A stretch of DNA of 64,000 nucleotides from Marinobacter sp. ELB17 (GTDB lineage: Bacteria; Pseudomonadota; Gammaproteobacteria; Pseudomonadales; Oleiphilaceae): assembly GCF_000169375.1 (NCBI RefSeq), contig NZ_AAXY01000001.1:1-64000 (forward strand), given 5' to 3'. The translations under genes and the position numbers were made by a program. The notes under the pieces were generated by a model that saw only the letters and a program-made list of their open reading frames with translations, was not told the origin of the DNA and did no database searches. Below are positions 35,361-44,255 of the stretch, piece by piece; position 1 is the stretch's first letter, and the number at the start of each line of letters is the position of its first letter.

Positions 35361-36320
35361 TCAACCCAAAGGGCTACGAACCCCTGCAAAGCCTTGCCCA
35401 AGAACATGGGTGTAGATCTGGGTGGTACGTAAATCAGCATGGCCAAGCAAATCCTGAACCGTGCGAATGTCGTTACCGCGCTTTAAAAGCTCGGTGGCGA
35501 AGGAGTGCCTGAAAGTGTGGCAGCCTGCGGGTTTGCCAATACAAGCTTGTTTTACGGCATTACGCACAGATCTTTGCACAGACGTAATATGGCGGTGATG
35601 GCGCGCGACATTACCCAGATTGTCAGAACTCAGAGAAGGCGAAGAAAACAGCCACTGCCATTCCAGCGAGTGCCCAGCGTTCGAGTATTTGCGTGAGAGT
35701 GCATGAGGCAAACTAACAGGGTGTTGAAACTGGGGGTCTTTCTGTTTCCAGGCCTTACAGATGTTATCAGCGTGACTTTTCAGTTCGGCAATAAGTGTTC
35801 CCGGCAACAGCGTTGTACGGTCTTTAGCACCTTTACCATCACGCACTGTTATAACCTGTTGGTTAAAATCTAAATCCTTAATACGAAGCCTGCAGGCTTC
35901 GGTGACACGAAGGCCCGACCCGTACATCAGCGAAGCGATTATGTGGTCGGGATGGCGTAGCTTTCCGATAATGCACATTGCCTCCTCATGAGTGAGTACT
36001 ACCGGTAACTTCCGTGGTTTCTTTGAGCGGATAACCTCGCCGATTTCCCCGAGGGGCTTATCAAGCACTTTGGCGTATAAAAACACCAGGGCATTCAGTG
36101 CCTGCGACTGAGTCGCGGCTGCCACGTTCCGATGAACAGCCAGCCAGGTCAGAAACTCATTAACGTCCCGTGGGCCCATATCCCGGGGGTGCTTCATCTG
36201 GTGGAAGCGGATGAAATAGCGAATCCAATACCAGTAGGTTTTTTCTGTACGGATGCTGTAGTGATTCACACGAATGACGGCATGAACCTGATCGCGCAAT
36301 CGAAGTGGCTTCCCATCCAT
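35361..36320 (-). CDS. intI: integron integrase
   Basis: A 319-residue tyrosine recombinase of the IntI type that joins cassettes at attI and attC. The catalytic residues are visible: Arg in YGSGLRVTEACRLR, His-x-x-Arg in HTFRHSFATELL, His in LLGHADLRTTQIYTH, and the final Tyr. The IntI-specific insert (~190-220), HALSRKYSNAGHSLEWQWLF, separates it from XerC/D. The ATG at 36320 has a perfect AGGAG site; the longer frame to 36386 is unlikely because it crosses the LexA box. It is transcribed away from the cassette array, as is usual. The gene looks intact, so the array may be active. Confidence 0.96.
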   Translation of the reverse strand: MDGKPLRLRDQVHAVIRVNHYSIRTEKTYWYWIRYFIRFHQMKHPRDMGPRDVNEFLTWLAVHRNVAAATQSQALNALVFLYAKVLDKPLGEIGEVIRSKKPRKLPVVLTHEEAMCIIGKLRHPDHIIASLMYGSGLRVTEACRLRIKDLDFNQQVITVRDGKGAKDRTTLLPGTLIAELKSHADNICKAWKQKDPQFQHPVSLPHALSRKYSNAGHSLEWQWLFSSPSLSSDNLGNVARHHRHITSVQRSVRNAVKQACIGKPAGCHTFRHSFATELLKRGNDIRTVQDLLGHADLRTTQIYTHVLGQGFAGVRSPLG

Positions 36321-36339
36321 GGGTTGACTCCTGTAGTAA

Positions 36340-36355
36340 CTGTATGTTTGTACAG
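36340..36355 (-). promoter_or_regulatory. LexA box in the intI promoter
   Basis: CTGT-ATGTTTGT-ACAG fits the CTGT-N8-ACAG LexA site exactly and lies 20 bases upstream of the intI start. SOS control of integrases through such a site is established for class 1 and Vibrio integrons. Confidence 0.88.
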
Positions 36356-36455
36356 TATTATTATGAGAGCGGATCATAGAAGTCAAATGATTACGTGGAA
36401 GAATCGAAAATGTTCGACTAAGCTGTTGTTTTATAAATCCATGGGCGGACGCTTG

Positions 36456-36531
36456 TGGAAGCCCAAACTTGTAATCATGAGGCGGTCAGATTTCCGCAAT
36501 CGCGGAGGCGCCTATCAAGTTACTGTTAGCT
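36456..36531 (+). other. attI region and array start
   Basis: The attI/first-cassette junction is at G36525/T36526 in CTGTTAGC, the only core site before the repeated cassette sequence starts. The left end of attI cannot be fixed from sequence alone. No attC-like second box is seen on the intI side. Confidence 0.7.
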
Positions 36532-36947
36532 GGATTGATGTGGTTCCTTTTTGGTGGTTCGGTGCCAGTGGCCTTGGCCCAGAGTTGGTAGCAAAACCGG
36601 TAATTTTCAGTTACGCCAAGGCCGTCGGAATCCGTGGTCAGTTTGGCGGTTCAATCGGCCAGCAGTGTTGGCATAAAGGTTGGTGCTCGCCGTGCGGGGC
36701 CATCCGCGCAAACTTGGGCCTGCGCCTGGTAATCTGGCGTTCAGGTTCATTCGCCGCATCGGCTGCGGTGCTTTTTGACACTGTGCATCGGCGGATTTTG
36801 GTGCAAGAGCAGCAGCGGAGTAGGCTATCATTTTGAGTGCCAAGAGCTGGGCCTGTCAGTTATACCCAGCTAACCAATCGCTCAAGTTCGTTCCCGGCCT
36901 GAAGGCCGTCCACCGGATGCCCTAGTCGGGCACCGCTTAGCTTGGCG
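36526..36947 (+). other. cassette 1: gene-less family A cassette
   Basis: A 422-bp cassette with no supportable gene. It appears identical to cassette 18. The body starts TTAGCTGGATTGATG and ends before an AGCTAAC box. All family members keep GGCCTTGG (36570-36577) and CCAAGGCC (36616-36623), which can pair as an 8-bp stem. A frame reading SWIDVVPFWW can be followed through, but it has no start in the cassette and is broken by single-base indels in relatives. Confidence 0.85.
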
Positions 36948-36953
36948 TTAGCT
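36868..36953 (+). repeat. attC1
   Basis: R'' AGCTAAC, R' GTTAGCT; the imperfect hairpin has GGCCTGAAGGCC and CGGGCACCG arms. Confidence 0.9.
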
Positions 36954-37367
36954 GGATTTATGTGGTGCCTTTTGGGTCGTTCGGCACCAGTGGCCTTGGT
37001 TCAGATTTGGTCGCAAACCGGCGAGTTTTGGTGTTTGCCAAGGCCGTCTAAATCGGTGGTCAGTTGGTAGCTCAGTGATTCAGCAGTGGTGAAAGAAAGT
37101 TGAGCGTTCCGTTTGTGGGGCTGTCCGGCGCGCGCTTGGTTTTGATCTGCTAGTCTGATGTTCAGATTCATTCACCGTATGGAGTGCGGTGTTTTTAAAC
37201 GCGGTGCACCGGCAAATTTTGGTGCAAAGCAGCAGTGGCGCAGGCCATCGTATTGGTTGCCAGGGAGTGGCTTCACCGTTACACCCAGCTAACCAGTCGC
37301 TTAAGTTCGTTCCCGGCCTGACGGCCGTCCACCGGATGCCCTTGTCAGGGCACCGCTTAGCTTCGCG
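36948..37367 (+). other. cassette 2: gene-less family B cassette
   Basis: A 420-bp cassette without a gene. By eye it is identical to cassettes 10, 25 and 28. It shares the GGCCTTGG/CCAAGGCC stem and body ends with family A but differs at many positions, including a one-base shorter GCAAACCGG run. A GGTGCC...GGCACC hairpin near its 5' end is specific to this family. Confidence 0.85.
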
Positions 37368-37373
37368 TTAGAT
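37287..37373 (+). repeat. attC2
   Basis: R'' AGCTAAC; R' GTTAGAT, whose last bases come from cassette 3. Confidence 0.9.
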
Positions 37374-37385
37374 TTGGAGGATCGA

Positions 37386-37940
37386 ATGGAGACAGTGGAA
37401 GTTCGCGGCCCCTTTACTTTTTGGGGAGACGATGCAATTTTCAATTGCCCTGAAGCTTGGGTGAATGGTTTCTATATTTGGTGTGTATGCGTCCGCCCCT
37501 CGTTCTATCGGGCGTACTATGTGGGCGAGGCCTCGAATGTGGCATCACGGCACAAAACCCACCTGCGGGATTGTTTGAGGGGTAACTATCAAGCTCATTG
37601 CCTGGATGGGCTTCGTCATAATCAAAGTATTCTGATGCACCGGCCTGGGGATGGAATGATCCCTCGTTTTGCCCACATTGATCGCGAAGAATTTAACAAA
37701 GAATTTGTCGACAACATGTGCCTCTTTTTTGCTGAGATCCCGAAAACTGACGATAAAAAGGCAGACAAAGTGCTCAGGTGCCGTTACGAAGCGGGTGTCG
37801 TCCGTCACGTTGAAAATGCGGGATTAAATGTTCTCAATGTCGGGCGGATAAGTAATTGGGCTGGTGAGCCAAGCCAAGTTCGGTTTGAAGCCAATGGTAT
37901 TGAGATAGAGGCCCTGTCTGGGGAGCTTGTTTCAATCTAA
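37386..37940 (+). CDS. cassette 3: GIY-YIG-like protein
   Basis: A 184-residue protein. NGFYIWCVCV followed ~12 residues later by YYVGEASNVASRHKTHLRDC resembles the GIY...YIG strands and the Arg/His helix of GIY-YIG nucleases. The rest is not recognised. The ATG at 37386 has a GGAGG site at the very start of the cassette (37368-38035), the usual cassette layout. A role in nucleic-acid cutting or host defence is possible but unproven. Confidence 0.6.
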   Translation: METVEVRGPFTFWGDDAIFNCPEAWVNGFYIWCVCVRPSFYRAYYVGEASNVASRHKTHLRDCLRGNYQAHCLDGLRHNQSILMHRPGDGMIPRFAHIDREEFNKEFVDNMCLFFAEIPKTDDKKADKVLRCRYEAGVVRHVENAGLNVLNVGRISNWAGEPSQVRFEANGIEIEALSGELVSI

Positions 37941-38041
37941 CCAATAGTTCCAGTTCGCTCCGGGCCCTGAAGGGCCCTCCGCCGGACAGCCTTGTCGCCG
38001 CTTCGCTCTGCCAAGGCTGCCGCTGAACAAAAGCGTTAGCG
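37935..38041 (+). repeat. attC3
   Basis: R'' ATCTAAC matches the cassette's first bases TTAGAT; R' GTTAGCG. Same hairpin type as attC29. Confidence 0.9.
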
Positions 38042-38099
38042 CTCCAAGACACCGGACGGAACCGGCGGTACAATGAAGATGGGAATACGGAGGTAAAGT

Positions 38100-38327
38100 A
38101 TGGTGGCTTCATTCACAGAAATTGAGCGGCAGGCCCGGAATTTGACGGTTGAAGAACGTGCTAGGCTTGCAGAGTCGTTGCTCGAGTCACTTCAGTTGTC
38201 ACGTTCCGATATAGAATTGGCTTGGGCCCAAGAGATCGAAGATCGCGTAGCCGCATTCGATCGTGGCGATATGCCGACCTACGCAGCAGAGGACGTTTTT
38301 GCAGAAGCGTACTACTTGTCGCGGTGA
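38100..38327 (+). CDS. cassette 4: addiction-module antidote
   Basis: A 75-residue protein of the short addiction-module component family (TIGR02574 type): EIERQARNLTVEERARLAES, LLESL, ending with an acidic YAAEDVF helix. It normally binds and neutralises the RelE/ParE-type toxin coded by the next gene, which it overlaps by 4 bases. Cassette 4 spans 38036-38698. Confidence 0.82.
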   Translation: MVASFTEIERQARNLTVEERARLAESLLESLQLSRSDIELAWAQEIEDRVAAFDRGDMPTYAAEDVFAEAYYLSR

Positions 38328-38626
38328 GACGCGTCAGGTTCGTTGCTGCAGCACGACGTGAATTCTTGGCTGAAGTCGTTTATTACAATGAGGAAGAGCC
38401 AGGTCTTGGCGCACGTTTTACGACAGCAGTTGAAGAGGCAACAAGTAGAGCTCTTGCGTTTCCGCTCGCTGGTTCGCCCGCGCCCAAGAATACTCGGCGG
38501 GTTTTTCTCAAGGACTTCCCATTCTCGGTCGTTTATCAGCCAACCGCCGGTGGCATCATTGTGTTCGCTCTCGCGCACCATTCGCTTCGGCCAGGTTATT
38601 GGCGGACGCGTCTGCAAGAGCGCTAA
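38324..38626 (+). CDS. cassette 4: RelE/ParE-type toxin
   Basis: A 100-residue toxin of the ParE/RelE superfamily: FVAAARREFLAEVVYYNEEE (helix), FTTAVEEA, RRVFLKDFPFSVVYQ, and a C-terminal HHSLRPGYWRTR. It starts at a GTG that overlaps the antidote stop as GTGA, and its TAA stop lies inside the R'' box of attC4. A very similar toxin/antidote pair, in the other orientation, is in cassette 33. Confidence 0.85.
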   Translation: MRRVRFVAAARREFLAEVVYYNEEEPGLGARFTTAVEEATSRALAFPLAGSPAPKNTRRVFLKDFPFSVVYQPTAGGIIVFALAHHSLRPGYWRTRLQER

Positions 38627-38704
38627 CCAGCGCAGGCACGGCGACGCCCTTTACATTGCGCCTTCGGCTCCATTCCAAGGGCGCGCATGCTGCGAGCGTT
38701 AGCC
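38621..38704 (+). repeat. attC4
   Basis: R'' CGCTAAC, R' GTTAGCC. The internal GCCTTCGGC hairpin type is shared with attC7 and attC15. Confidence 0.9.
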
Positions 38705-38725
38705 ACAAAAATTTAGGAGATCGAA

Positions 38726-39187
38726 GTGACGTCACAGGAATTGGAATATGTAGGCTTTTGGCCGCGTGTCGGAGCTTCTTTGATCGATACGGTTTTGCTG
38801 GGGATCATAATATGGCCGATCTTGACCGTTTTCTACGGCGAGTCGTATTGGCTCAGTGGCAGTTTTGTTCAAGGTCCCATGGATTTCTTGCTGTCTTGGA
38901 TATTTCCGGCTGTTGCCGTGATTCTATTTTGGGTAGTAAAAAAAGCCACCCCGGGGAAGATGGCCATCTCGGCAAAGATTGTTGATGCAAAAACTGGCAA
39001 TGCTGCAAGCTCTGGCCAGCTGATCGGGCGCTACCTGGCGTACTATTTGTCGTTGATACCGGCTTGTCTCGGATTCATTTGGGTTGCATTCGATGATCGC
39101 AAGCAAGGCTGGCACGATAAGCTTTCGGGCACAGTTGTTGTGCGGAAAAGGAACCGTGAGCCTAAACCAGTTACATTTAAAGGCTAA
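38726..39187 (+). CDS. cassette 5: RDD-family membrane protein
   Basis: A 153-residue inner-membrane protein of the RDD family: GFWPRVGASLIDTVLLG at the start (Arg and Asp of the name), a KKATPGKMAISAKIVDAKTG loop, and the final DRKQGWHDKLSGT. Three to four membrane helices. RDD proteins are mostly of unknown function; some are Na+/H+ antiporters. It uses a GTG start and its stop lies in R''. Cassette 38699-39233. Confidence 0.85.
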   Translation: MTSQELEYVGFWPRVGASLIDTVLLGIIIWPILTVFYGESYWLSGSFVQGPMDFLLSWIFPAVAVILFWVVKKATPGKMAISAKIVDAKTGNAASSGQLIGRYLAYYLSLIPACLGFIWVAFDDRKQGWHDKLSGTVVVRKRNREPKPVTFKG

Positions 39188-39239
39188 CAAATCGCTTCAG
39201 CGGACGTGCTGAAGCACGCCACTGAGCTTCGCGTTAGAA
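39182..39239 (+). repeat. attC5
   Basis: A short (58-base) attC: R'' GGCTAAC, R' GTTAGAA. Confidence 0.9.
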
Positions 39240-39253
39240 GGGCAGAAAGCATC

Positions 39254-39601
39254 ATGCCAACCACCGAACATCAACGAATCCTTGAGGCAGCCGCTAACCA
39301 GACGCTGCCAGATGAAATCGACGAATCTAGCGATTATTCGGTATCAGTTGTGAAGGAGTTGGTCGAATCCGGATTTTTAGATGCGTCAGATGTTTGCTCG
39401 GATGATGGCGATGCTTACCTTGAGCCTCGTATTACTCTGCCCGGTCGCGAATATTTGGAGTCATTCAAAGTCAAGAATGATTCCGGCGTGGATAAAATCA
39501 CCTCTTTTGGGAGATTCGCAAAGCCTGTTCTCGCTTGGGTTTTTGGTATTGTGGGCGCCGTGATTGGTGGTCTCATTTTATATTACTTGGTAGGTGGTTA
39601 A
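39254..39601 (+). CDS. cassette 6: hypothetical protein with C-terminal membrane anchor
   Basis: A 115-residue protein. Residues 1-80 are polar and resemble a small winged-helix or helical domain (VKELVESGFLDASDVCSDDG); residues ~90-113 form one membrane helix (VLAWVFGIVGAVIGGLILYY). I do not recognise a family. ATG at 39254, 21 bases into the cassette (39234-39703). Confidence 0.65.
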   Translation: MPTTEHQRILEAAANQTLPDEIDESSDYSVSVVKELVESGFLDASDVCSDDGDAYLEPRITLPGREYLESFKVKNDSGVDKITSFGRFAKPVLAWVFGIVGAVIGGLILYYLVGG

Positions 39602-39608
39602 TCATGCC

Positions 39609-39709
39609 TTCTAACCAGTCGCTGTAGTACGCGGCCGATGGCCGCCGGACGCCCTTTTCATTGCGGCTTCGCCTCCATTGCAAGGTCGCCGCTAAGCTTC
39701 GCGTTAGCA
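39609..39709 (+). repeat. attC6
   Basis: R'' TTCTAAC matches the cassette start TTAGAA; R' GTTAGCA. Confidence 0.9.
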
Positions 39710-39711
39710 TC

Positions 39712-39984
39712 TCAGGCCCGACGGTTGTCGTTCACATCGTCCGCAAGCCAAGCCTTGATCAACGATTGATAGGGCATGTCACGCTTGTTAGCCTCGATTT
39801 TAATCCGATCAAGCAGAGTTTCGGGCAAGCGGAGTGAGATAGTCTTGGTTGAGAGCTTCAACTTTGGGAAAGAAGCCGGTTTTGCCTGACTCCAATCCAC
39901 GTAGTCCGAGGAGTCGTGAGTCTCCCAGAACTCTCGCTCTTTTGCTTCTGTTTTGAACTCAGGAGTCTTTTTTAACTTGCTCAT
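39712..39984 (-). CDS. brnA: cassette 7: BrnA-type antitoxin
   Basis: A 90-residue antitoxin with an N-terminal acidic region and a C-terminal ribbon-helix-helix DNA-binding domain (TISLRLPETLLDRIKIEANK, then RDMPYQSLIKAWL). It overlaps the toxin gene and lies downstream of it, as in BrnTA modules, where BrnA binds BrnT and represses the operon. The module runs against the array (cassette 39704-40386) so it must carry its own promoter. Confidence 0.85.
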   Translation of the reverse strand: MSKLKKTPEFKTEAKEREFWETHDSSDYVDWSQAKPASFPKLKLSTKTISLRLPETLLDRIKIEANKRDMPYQSLIKAWLADDVNDNRRA

Positions 39985-40270
39985 AAACAGCCCTCTCTTT
40001 GCGGTGCATGTCGCGAGCGGAAATTACTCGAATCAGGGTATCGTTATGCCTTAGCGTGAAGGTAATGTGCAGCAGTCTCGCATCATCTGTTTCACCAAGG
40101 GCATGTAAACGGGCTTCGGTCTGGCTATGCTTGGAGTCTTCCAGCACCAGGAGTGGCTCATTAAAGAAAATGGCTTCCGCCTCAGACTGGCCGACGCTGT
40201 GCTTCTCCGAATTTTTTCGGGAGTTGCCTTCGTTCCAGTCAAAGCCAGCAATTTGTGCCCAATTCATCAT
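39959..40270 (-). CDS. brnT: cassette 7: BrnT-type toxin
   Basis: A 103-residue RelE-fold ribonuclease-type toxin: FDWNEGNSRKNSEKHSVG near the start, then EAEAIFFNEPLLVLEDSKHS and the C-terminal RVISARDMHRKERAVYE. It precedes brnA and overlaps it by 26 bases. Confidence 0.87.
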   Translation of the reverse strand: MMNWAQIAGFDWNEGNSRKNSEKHSVGQSEAEAIFFNEPLLVLEDSKHSQTEARLHALGETDDARLLHITFTLRHNDTLIRVISARDMHRKERAVYEQVKKDS

Positions 40271-40308
40271 GAATGTATATTATCAACATATACGCAGACG
40301 TCAACAAG

Positions 40309-40392
40309 TGCTAACCAATGCAGGCACGGCGACGCCCTTTTCATTGCGCCTTCGGCTCCATTCCTAGGGCGCGCATGCTGCTAGCGTTAGGG
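40309..40392 (+). repeat. attC7
   Basis: R'' TGCTAAC, R' GTTAGGG; nearly the same hairpin as attC4 and attC15. Confidence 0.9.
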
Positions 40393-40659
40393 CTGGTCGT
40401 AGTGCCCTCCAATGGCGAAAACATAAATGGATTTGTCGTCGAATCGGTATATGAGCCTGTCTTTCTGTGAGATGCGCCGTGACCACAAGCCTGATAAGTT
40501 GTGTTTAAGCGGTTCAGGTTTGCCGATGCCAGTTGATGGGTCGTCAGAGCGGAGCATTTCTTTCAGCAATTTGCAGAGAGCTTTGTGCAGCTTCTTGTCT
40601 TTCTCTCGCATCTTTTCATAGGCTTCCCAGGTGCTGCCCTCAAATACCAGTGATCTCAT
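40387..40659 (-). CDS. yoeB: cassette 8: YoeB/Txe-type toxin
   Basis: A 90-residue toxin that cuts mRNA at the ribosome. Family motifs: LVFEGSTWEAYEKMREKDKK, GKPEPLKHNLSGLWSRRI, LIYRFDD and the terminal GGHYDQP (catalytic His-Tyr). Its TAA stop is the TTA at the 5' edge of the cassette, so the coding end coincides with the recombination site. Cassette 40387-41037. Confidence 0.92.
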   Translation of the reverse strand: MRSLVFEGSTWEAYEKMREKDKKLHKALCKLLKEMLRSDDPSTGIGKPEPLKHNLSGLWSRRISQKDRLIYRFDDKSIYVFAIGGHYDQP

Positions 40660-40912
40660 TCATCTGCTCATCATTAGGTGTATATCCTTGGCCACGGCTG
40701 TGAGTATCGAAGGAGGCCGCAATCTGCTGCATCAGGTCTTGGTTCTGAAGAACATGCAGGGTTTCTTGTTCTCTTTCCCAGTCTTCGGCACTCATAATCA
40801 CGAAAGCCTCTCCGGCGCGGCGTGTCACCTTGAGGGGTTCGTGCCTGCTAATAACCTGTTCTACAAGGCTTTTCAGGTTTTCTCTGAATTTATTTACACT
40901 GATGATATTCAT
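40640..40912 (-). CDS. yefM: cassette 8: YefM-type antitoxin
   Basis: A 90-residue Phd/YefM antitoxin: MNIISVNKFRENLKSLVEQV, KVTRRAGEAFVIMSAEDWE. It lies upstream of and overlaps yoeB by 20 bases. The ATG at 40912 matches the family start; the longer frame does not. Confidence 0.9.
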   Translation of the reverse strand: MNIISVNKFRENLKSLVEQVISRHEPLKVTRRAGEAFVIMSAEDWEREQETLHVLQNQDLMQQIAASFDTHSRGQGYTPNDEQMNEITGI

Positions 40913-40959
40913 AATTCCACCATTACGTACGGTAACTCCGTACAATTATATCGCAATAG

Positions 40960-41043
40960 CCCTAACAAGGCCAGTCACGGCGACGTCTGCTGCATTGCGG
41001 CTTCGCCTCCATTCCGCAGCCGCGCATGCTGGCAGCGTTATAT
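40960..41043 (+). repeat. attC8
   Basis: R'' CCCTAAC matches the cassette start TTAGGGC; R' GTTATAT. Near-identical hairpin to attC23. Confidence 0.9.
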
Positions 41044-41130
41044 TTGCAAATTAGCCACCGCTGCATTTGGGTGTAAATTATTAGAATCATAGTTGCTACT
41101 AGAGCAATAAATTCATAGGGAGATAGTTTA

Positions 41131-42318
41131 GTGAGTGATGAAGAAAAAATATTTTTCTATCAAGGCGGAGATGCTATTGGTGGTAAAGATGGCTTAAAAA
41201 GCATCAAACAAAAAATTTCTGAATTATCTAATATTAAAAATGTTAGTTTTTTGCTTGGTGCTGGCGCAAGTTCTGATGCCATTCCAAGCATGAAAGCCAT
41301 GCAGGAAGAAATAGCGAAAAGTATTAATGAAGGTGCTGATGATGAAATAAAAAAGCTCTATCAAAATATAGATAGTGATAACTTGGAGAAGAAGCTAACC
41401 ATACTCCATGCTAGGAAAAATTACCTACAAGGAATCACCAACGCGGATACAACAGAAACATCAAATACTGAAAAATTAATTAAGTCTATCGAAGACTCAA
41501 TGTATTCAAAAATCAATATTAGCCTTTCAAGCGTTGATGCTGAAAAAAGTTTGGGATTGTATAAACAGCTCTATCAAAAAACAGCACTAAGGAATAAAGA
41601 TCTGTCTCGGATCAATGTCTTTACAACAAACAATGACCTTTTTAACGAAAAGGCGCTGGATACACTTAATATTAATTACAACAATGGGTTTGGTGGAGGT
41701 CTTGAACGTGTTTTTAATCCTGCAAGGTTTAATTTCACATTCTCAAAAAAGATAGATGCAAATTTAGAAAAATTTGAACCATTAGAAAATATGGTCTATT
41801 TATATAAATTGCATGGCTCTATTAGCTGGGTCGAAAAAGAAGGTAACTCATTATTCAATATTCATGAAGTTCCAGTTACAGGAGGCAAAGATAAAGGTGC
41901 TGGAAGTCATGTGATGATTTATCCAACACCTTTGAAACAAGCTCAGAGTCTTGGGACGCCCTACGCTGATTTAATCAGAGAATTTCAAACAAAATTATCA
42001 CAATCTAACTCAGTAATATTTATTATTGGTTACAGCTTCAGTGATGAACACCTTAATAATATTATCTATCAATCTTTGGCATCAAACTCATCAATATCTG
42101 TTGTGATTTTTGGCGAATATAGTGATTGTCCATTGGCTAAAGTTAAGGACAGTCGAATTTATCGTATATATGGTACAGATAAAGAAGACAAGAAAATCCA
42201 CTACTTTGAATATATTGTCGAAGAATTGCTGCCAAACGTGGATGAAAATATAGATACCACTTTACTAGATTCCTTTGTGTCTTCAATTAATGCATTGAAG
42301 GGTGGCAGTGTTTTATGA
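41131..42318 (+). CDS. cassette 9: SIR2-like NAD-binding defence protein
   Basis: A 395-residue SIR2-fold protein. The Rossmann motif is VSFLLGAGASSDA (~41-53), then INVFTTNNDLFNEKALD (~167-183), KLHGSISW (~231-238) and FIIGYSFSDEHLNNII (~290-305), which are the NAD site elements of bacterial defence SIR2 proteins (NADase rather than deacetylase). It starts at GTG and overlaps the herA-like gene by 4 bases. SIR2-HerA pairs are an established anti-phage system in which the complex degrades NAD+ and/or DNA. The gene is much more AT-rich than the surrounding cassettes, suggesting recent arrival. Confidence 0.9.
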   Translation: MSDEEKIFFYQGGDAIGGKDGLKSIKQKISELSNIKNVSFLLGAGASSDAIPSMKAMQEEIAKSINEGADDEIKKLYQNIDSDNLEKKLTILHARKNYLQGITNADTTETSNTEKLIKSIEDSMYSKINISLSSVDAEKSLGLYKQLYQKTALRNKDLSRINVFTTNNDLFNEKALDTLNINYNNGFGGGLERVFNPARFNFTFSKKIDANLEKFEPLENMVYLYKLHGSISWVEKEGNSLFNIHEVPVTGGKDKGAGSHVMIYPTPLKQAQSLGTPYADLIREFQTKLSQSNSVIFIIGYSFSDEHLNNIIYQSLASNSSISVVIFGEYSDCPLAKVKDSRIYRIYGTDKEDKKIHYFEYIVEELLPNVDENIDTTLLDSFVSSINALKGGSVL

Positions 42319-44234
42319 AAATTGGCAAGATAACTAGCATCAATTACAGTCAACTAAAAGTTAAAATATCCTCAGAAATTAGAGGCAGTTCAGCAAACTT
42401 ACACGGCAATGTTTATTATTTTGGTAACATTGGAAGTTACCTTAAAGTCAGTAATGCAATCGAAGAAATTATTATTTGTGAAGTTATATCAATTTTTGAC
42501 TCTGATATTCACCAAGAAAAACTGTCGTTTGATATAGAAAGTAATCGCGAACTTTTGCTTAAACCAATTGGTACAATCAATAAAGACGATGAATTTGCGC
42601 TTGGCGTTGGTGTATTCCCTAGCCTGTATAGCGATGTTAGCATCGTGACTTTTCAGGATATGAAGCTTATCTTAAGAACCAATTCCCCAGAGCAAGCAAA
42701 TGAGAACAAAGTTCATCAATCATTTTCTTTAGGTGTTAGTAAAAACCTAATTAACTACCCAATTGATGTGAGTATAGATAGCTTTTTTAACATGCACTCA
42801 GCAGTATTAGGAAATTCTGGGAGTGGTAAATCCAATACCATTGCTCATATTATTCAAGAGATCCATAAAAAAGAAAACCACTCGGCTACAGGCTCAAGAG
42901 TACTCATTTTTGATGTTAATGGCGAATATAAGCAAGCGTTCACAAATTATAATAATCAGAAAATTTTAATTAAGTATTACAAACCTAACATAGATACAAT
43001 AATTGACGGTTACAGCCCGTTTTATCTACCGCATTTCTTATTATCCCTAGATGAATGGAGTGCATTTCTCTTAGCAACAGATGCTACGCAACGTCCATTT
43101 TGGGATAAAGTATTACAGGAAAGTTATCGGTTTTACAAAATTGGAAATTCAAGTACAGAAGAACAGACCAAATTCGTTAATTATCTCAGATACAGAATCT
43201 GTAATCTAATATTTAGCACATTACGACAGGCTGATAGTGATACCGCAAGAATTACAACTGCGGCTAGCATACTTGGAAGTATAACCAGTATTATTAATAG
43301 CAATGCTGATATTAAGGCTGCCTCTATTGAACTTTTGGCTGATATTGGAGCACTGCAATCAGCATGTACTATTGCCTATGGTGAAAACAAAGATAAACTG
43401 GAGACAGCAACTAATACTGCATTTAGTAAAGTAGATCATGCGCAAGCTCAAGAGGTGATAAATTCAAAAATAAAAAATGGTGAATTTTTTGACCATAAAT
43501 TTTTGAAGATTGCAGCCGAGTTAATCCTTTTGGAAGAAGACGCGCGTGGTAATAGGCAAATTAGAGGTTACACCGCAACAATGCTCACAAGGCTGGAATA
43601 TTTTTTGGATAATCCTGATTGTGAGTTCATGCGAGAAGCCAATGGTATAGATTCTGTTAAAAAATATATTGCAGAACTTTGGGGTAATAATGAAAACAAA
43701 TCTCAGCTGGTCATTATTGATACTAGTGAATTAAGTCCTGATATCCTTGAAACATTGACTAGCGTTACTTCTCGATTACTTTTTGATGAACGAAAAAAAC
43801 TAATTGGTAATGCTAGAAGGAAAAACCCCATTCATTTGATTTTAGATGAGGCACATCGTTATATTAAAAAGCACTATGACTATCTGCTAAAGGAAAACAT
43901 CTTTGAAAAAATAGCTCGTGAAGGGAGAAAGTATTCATTCTATTTGTTTGTTTCTTCTCAAAGACCTTCTGAGCTATCTGAAACAGTACTTTCTCAATGT
44001 GCTAACTTTGTCATTCACAGAATTCAAAACGAGAAGGATATGCAGTATATTAAAGCTATACTGCCTTATTTTTCTGATGATTTTACTAATAAAATAAAAC
44101 AGTCAATTCCTGGAGAAGCTCTAGTCTTCGGTAATTGCGTTTCGATGCCACTCCATTTAAAAATTCATGAATCAAGTCCAAGCCCAAATAGTGACAATTG
44201 TAAAATCCCAGAAGAATGGTTTCAGGAGAAATAG
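42315..44234 (+). CDS. cassette 9: HerA-like hexameric ATPase
   Basis: A 639-residue HerA/FtsK-superfamily ATPase. There is an N-terminal beta-barrel (HAS) domain (~1-140), Walker A VLGNSGSGKSNTIAHI (~168-183), FDVNGEYKQAF (~197), Walker B IHLILDEAHRYI (~510) and the arginine-finger/sensor SSQRPSELSETVLSQCANFV (~555). It forms a hexameric ring that assembles with the SIR2 partner. Both genes lie in one 3.3-kb cassette (41038-44336), far larger than its neighbours. Confidence 0.9.
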   Translation: MKIGKITSINYSQLKVKISSEIRGSSANLHGNVYYFGNIGSYLKVSNAIEEIIICEVISIFDSDIHQEKLSFDIESNRELLLKPIGTINKDDEFALGVGVFPSLYSDVSIVTFQDMKLILRTNSPEQANENKVHQSFSLGVSKNLINYPIDVSIDSFFNMHSAVLGNSGSGKSNTIAHIIQEIHKKENHSATGSRVLIFDVNGEYKQAFTNYNNQKILIKYYKPNIDTIIDGYSPFYLPHFLLSLDEWSAFLLATDATQRPFWDKVLQESYRFYKIGNSSTEEQTKFVNYLRYRICNLIFSTLRQADSDTARITTAASILGSITSIINSNADIKAASIELLADIGALQSACTIAYGENKDKLETATNTAFSKVDHAQAQEVINSKIKNGEFFDHKFLKIAAELILLEEDARGNRQIRGYTATMLTRLEYFLDNPDCEFMREANGIDSVKKYIAELWGNNENKSQLVIIDTSELSPDILETLTSVTSRLLFDERKKLIGNARRKNPIHLILDEAHRYIKKHYDYLLKENIFEKIAREGRKYSFYLFVSSQRPSELSETVLSQCANFVIHRIQNEKDMQYIKAILPYFSDDFTNKIKQSIPGEALVFGNCVSMPLHLKIHESSPSPNSDNCKIPEEWFQEK

Positions 44235-44255
44235 CTCAGTGACCGAGAAATGCAA

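Noticed and set aside
36132..36836. A 234-codon frame running from the intI region into cassette 1
   Set aside because: It crosses intI on the other strand, attI and a cassette border; related cassettes break it with one-base indels, so it is not a gene.
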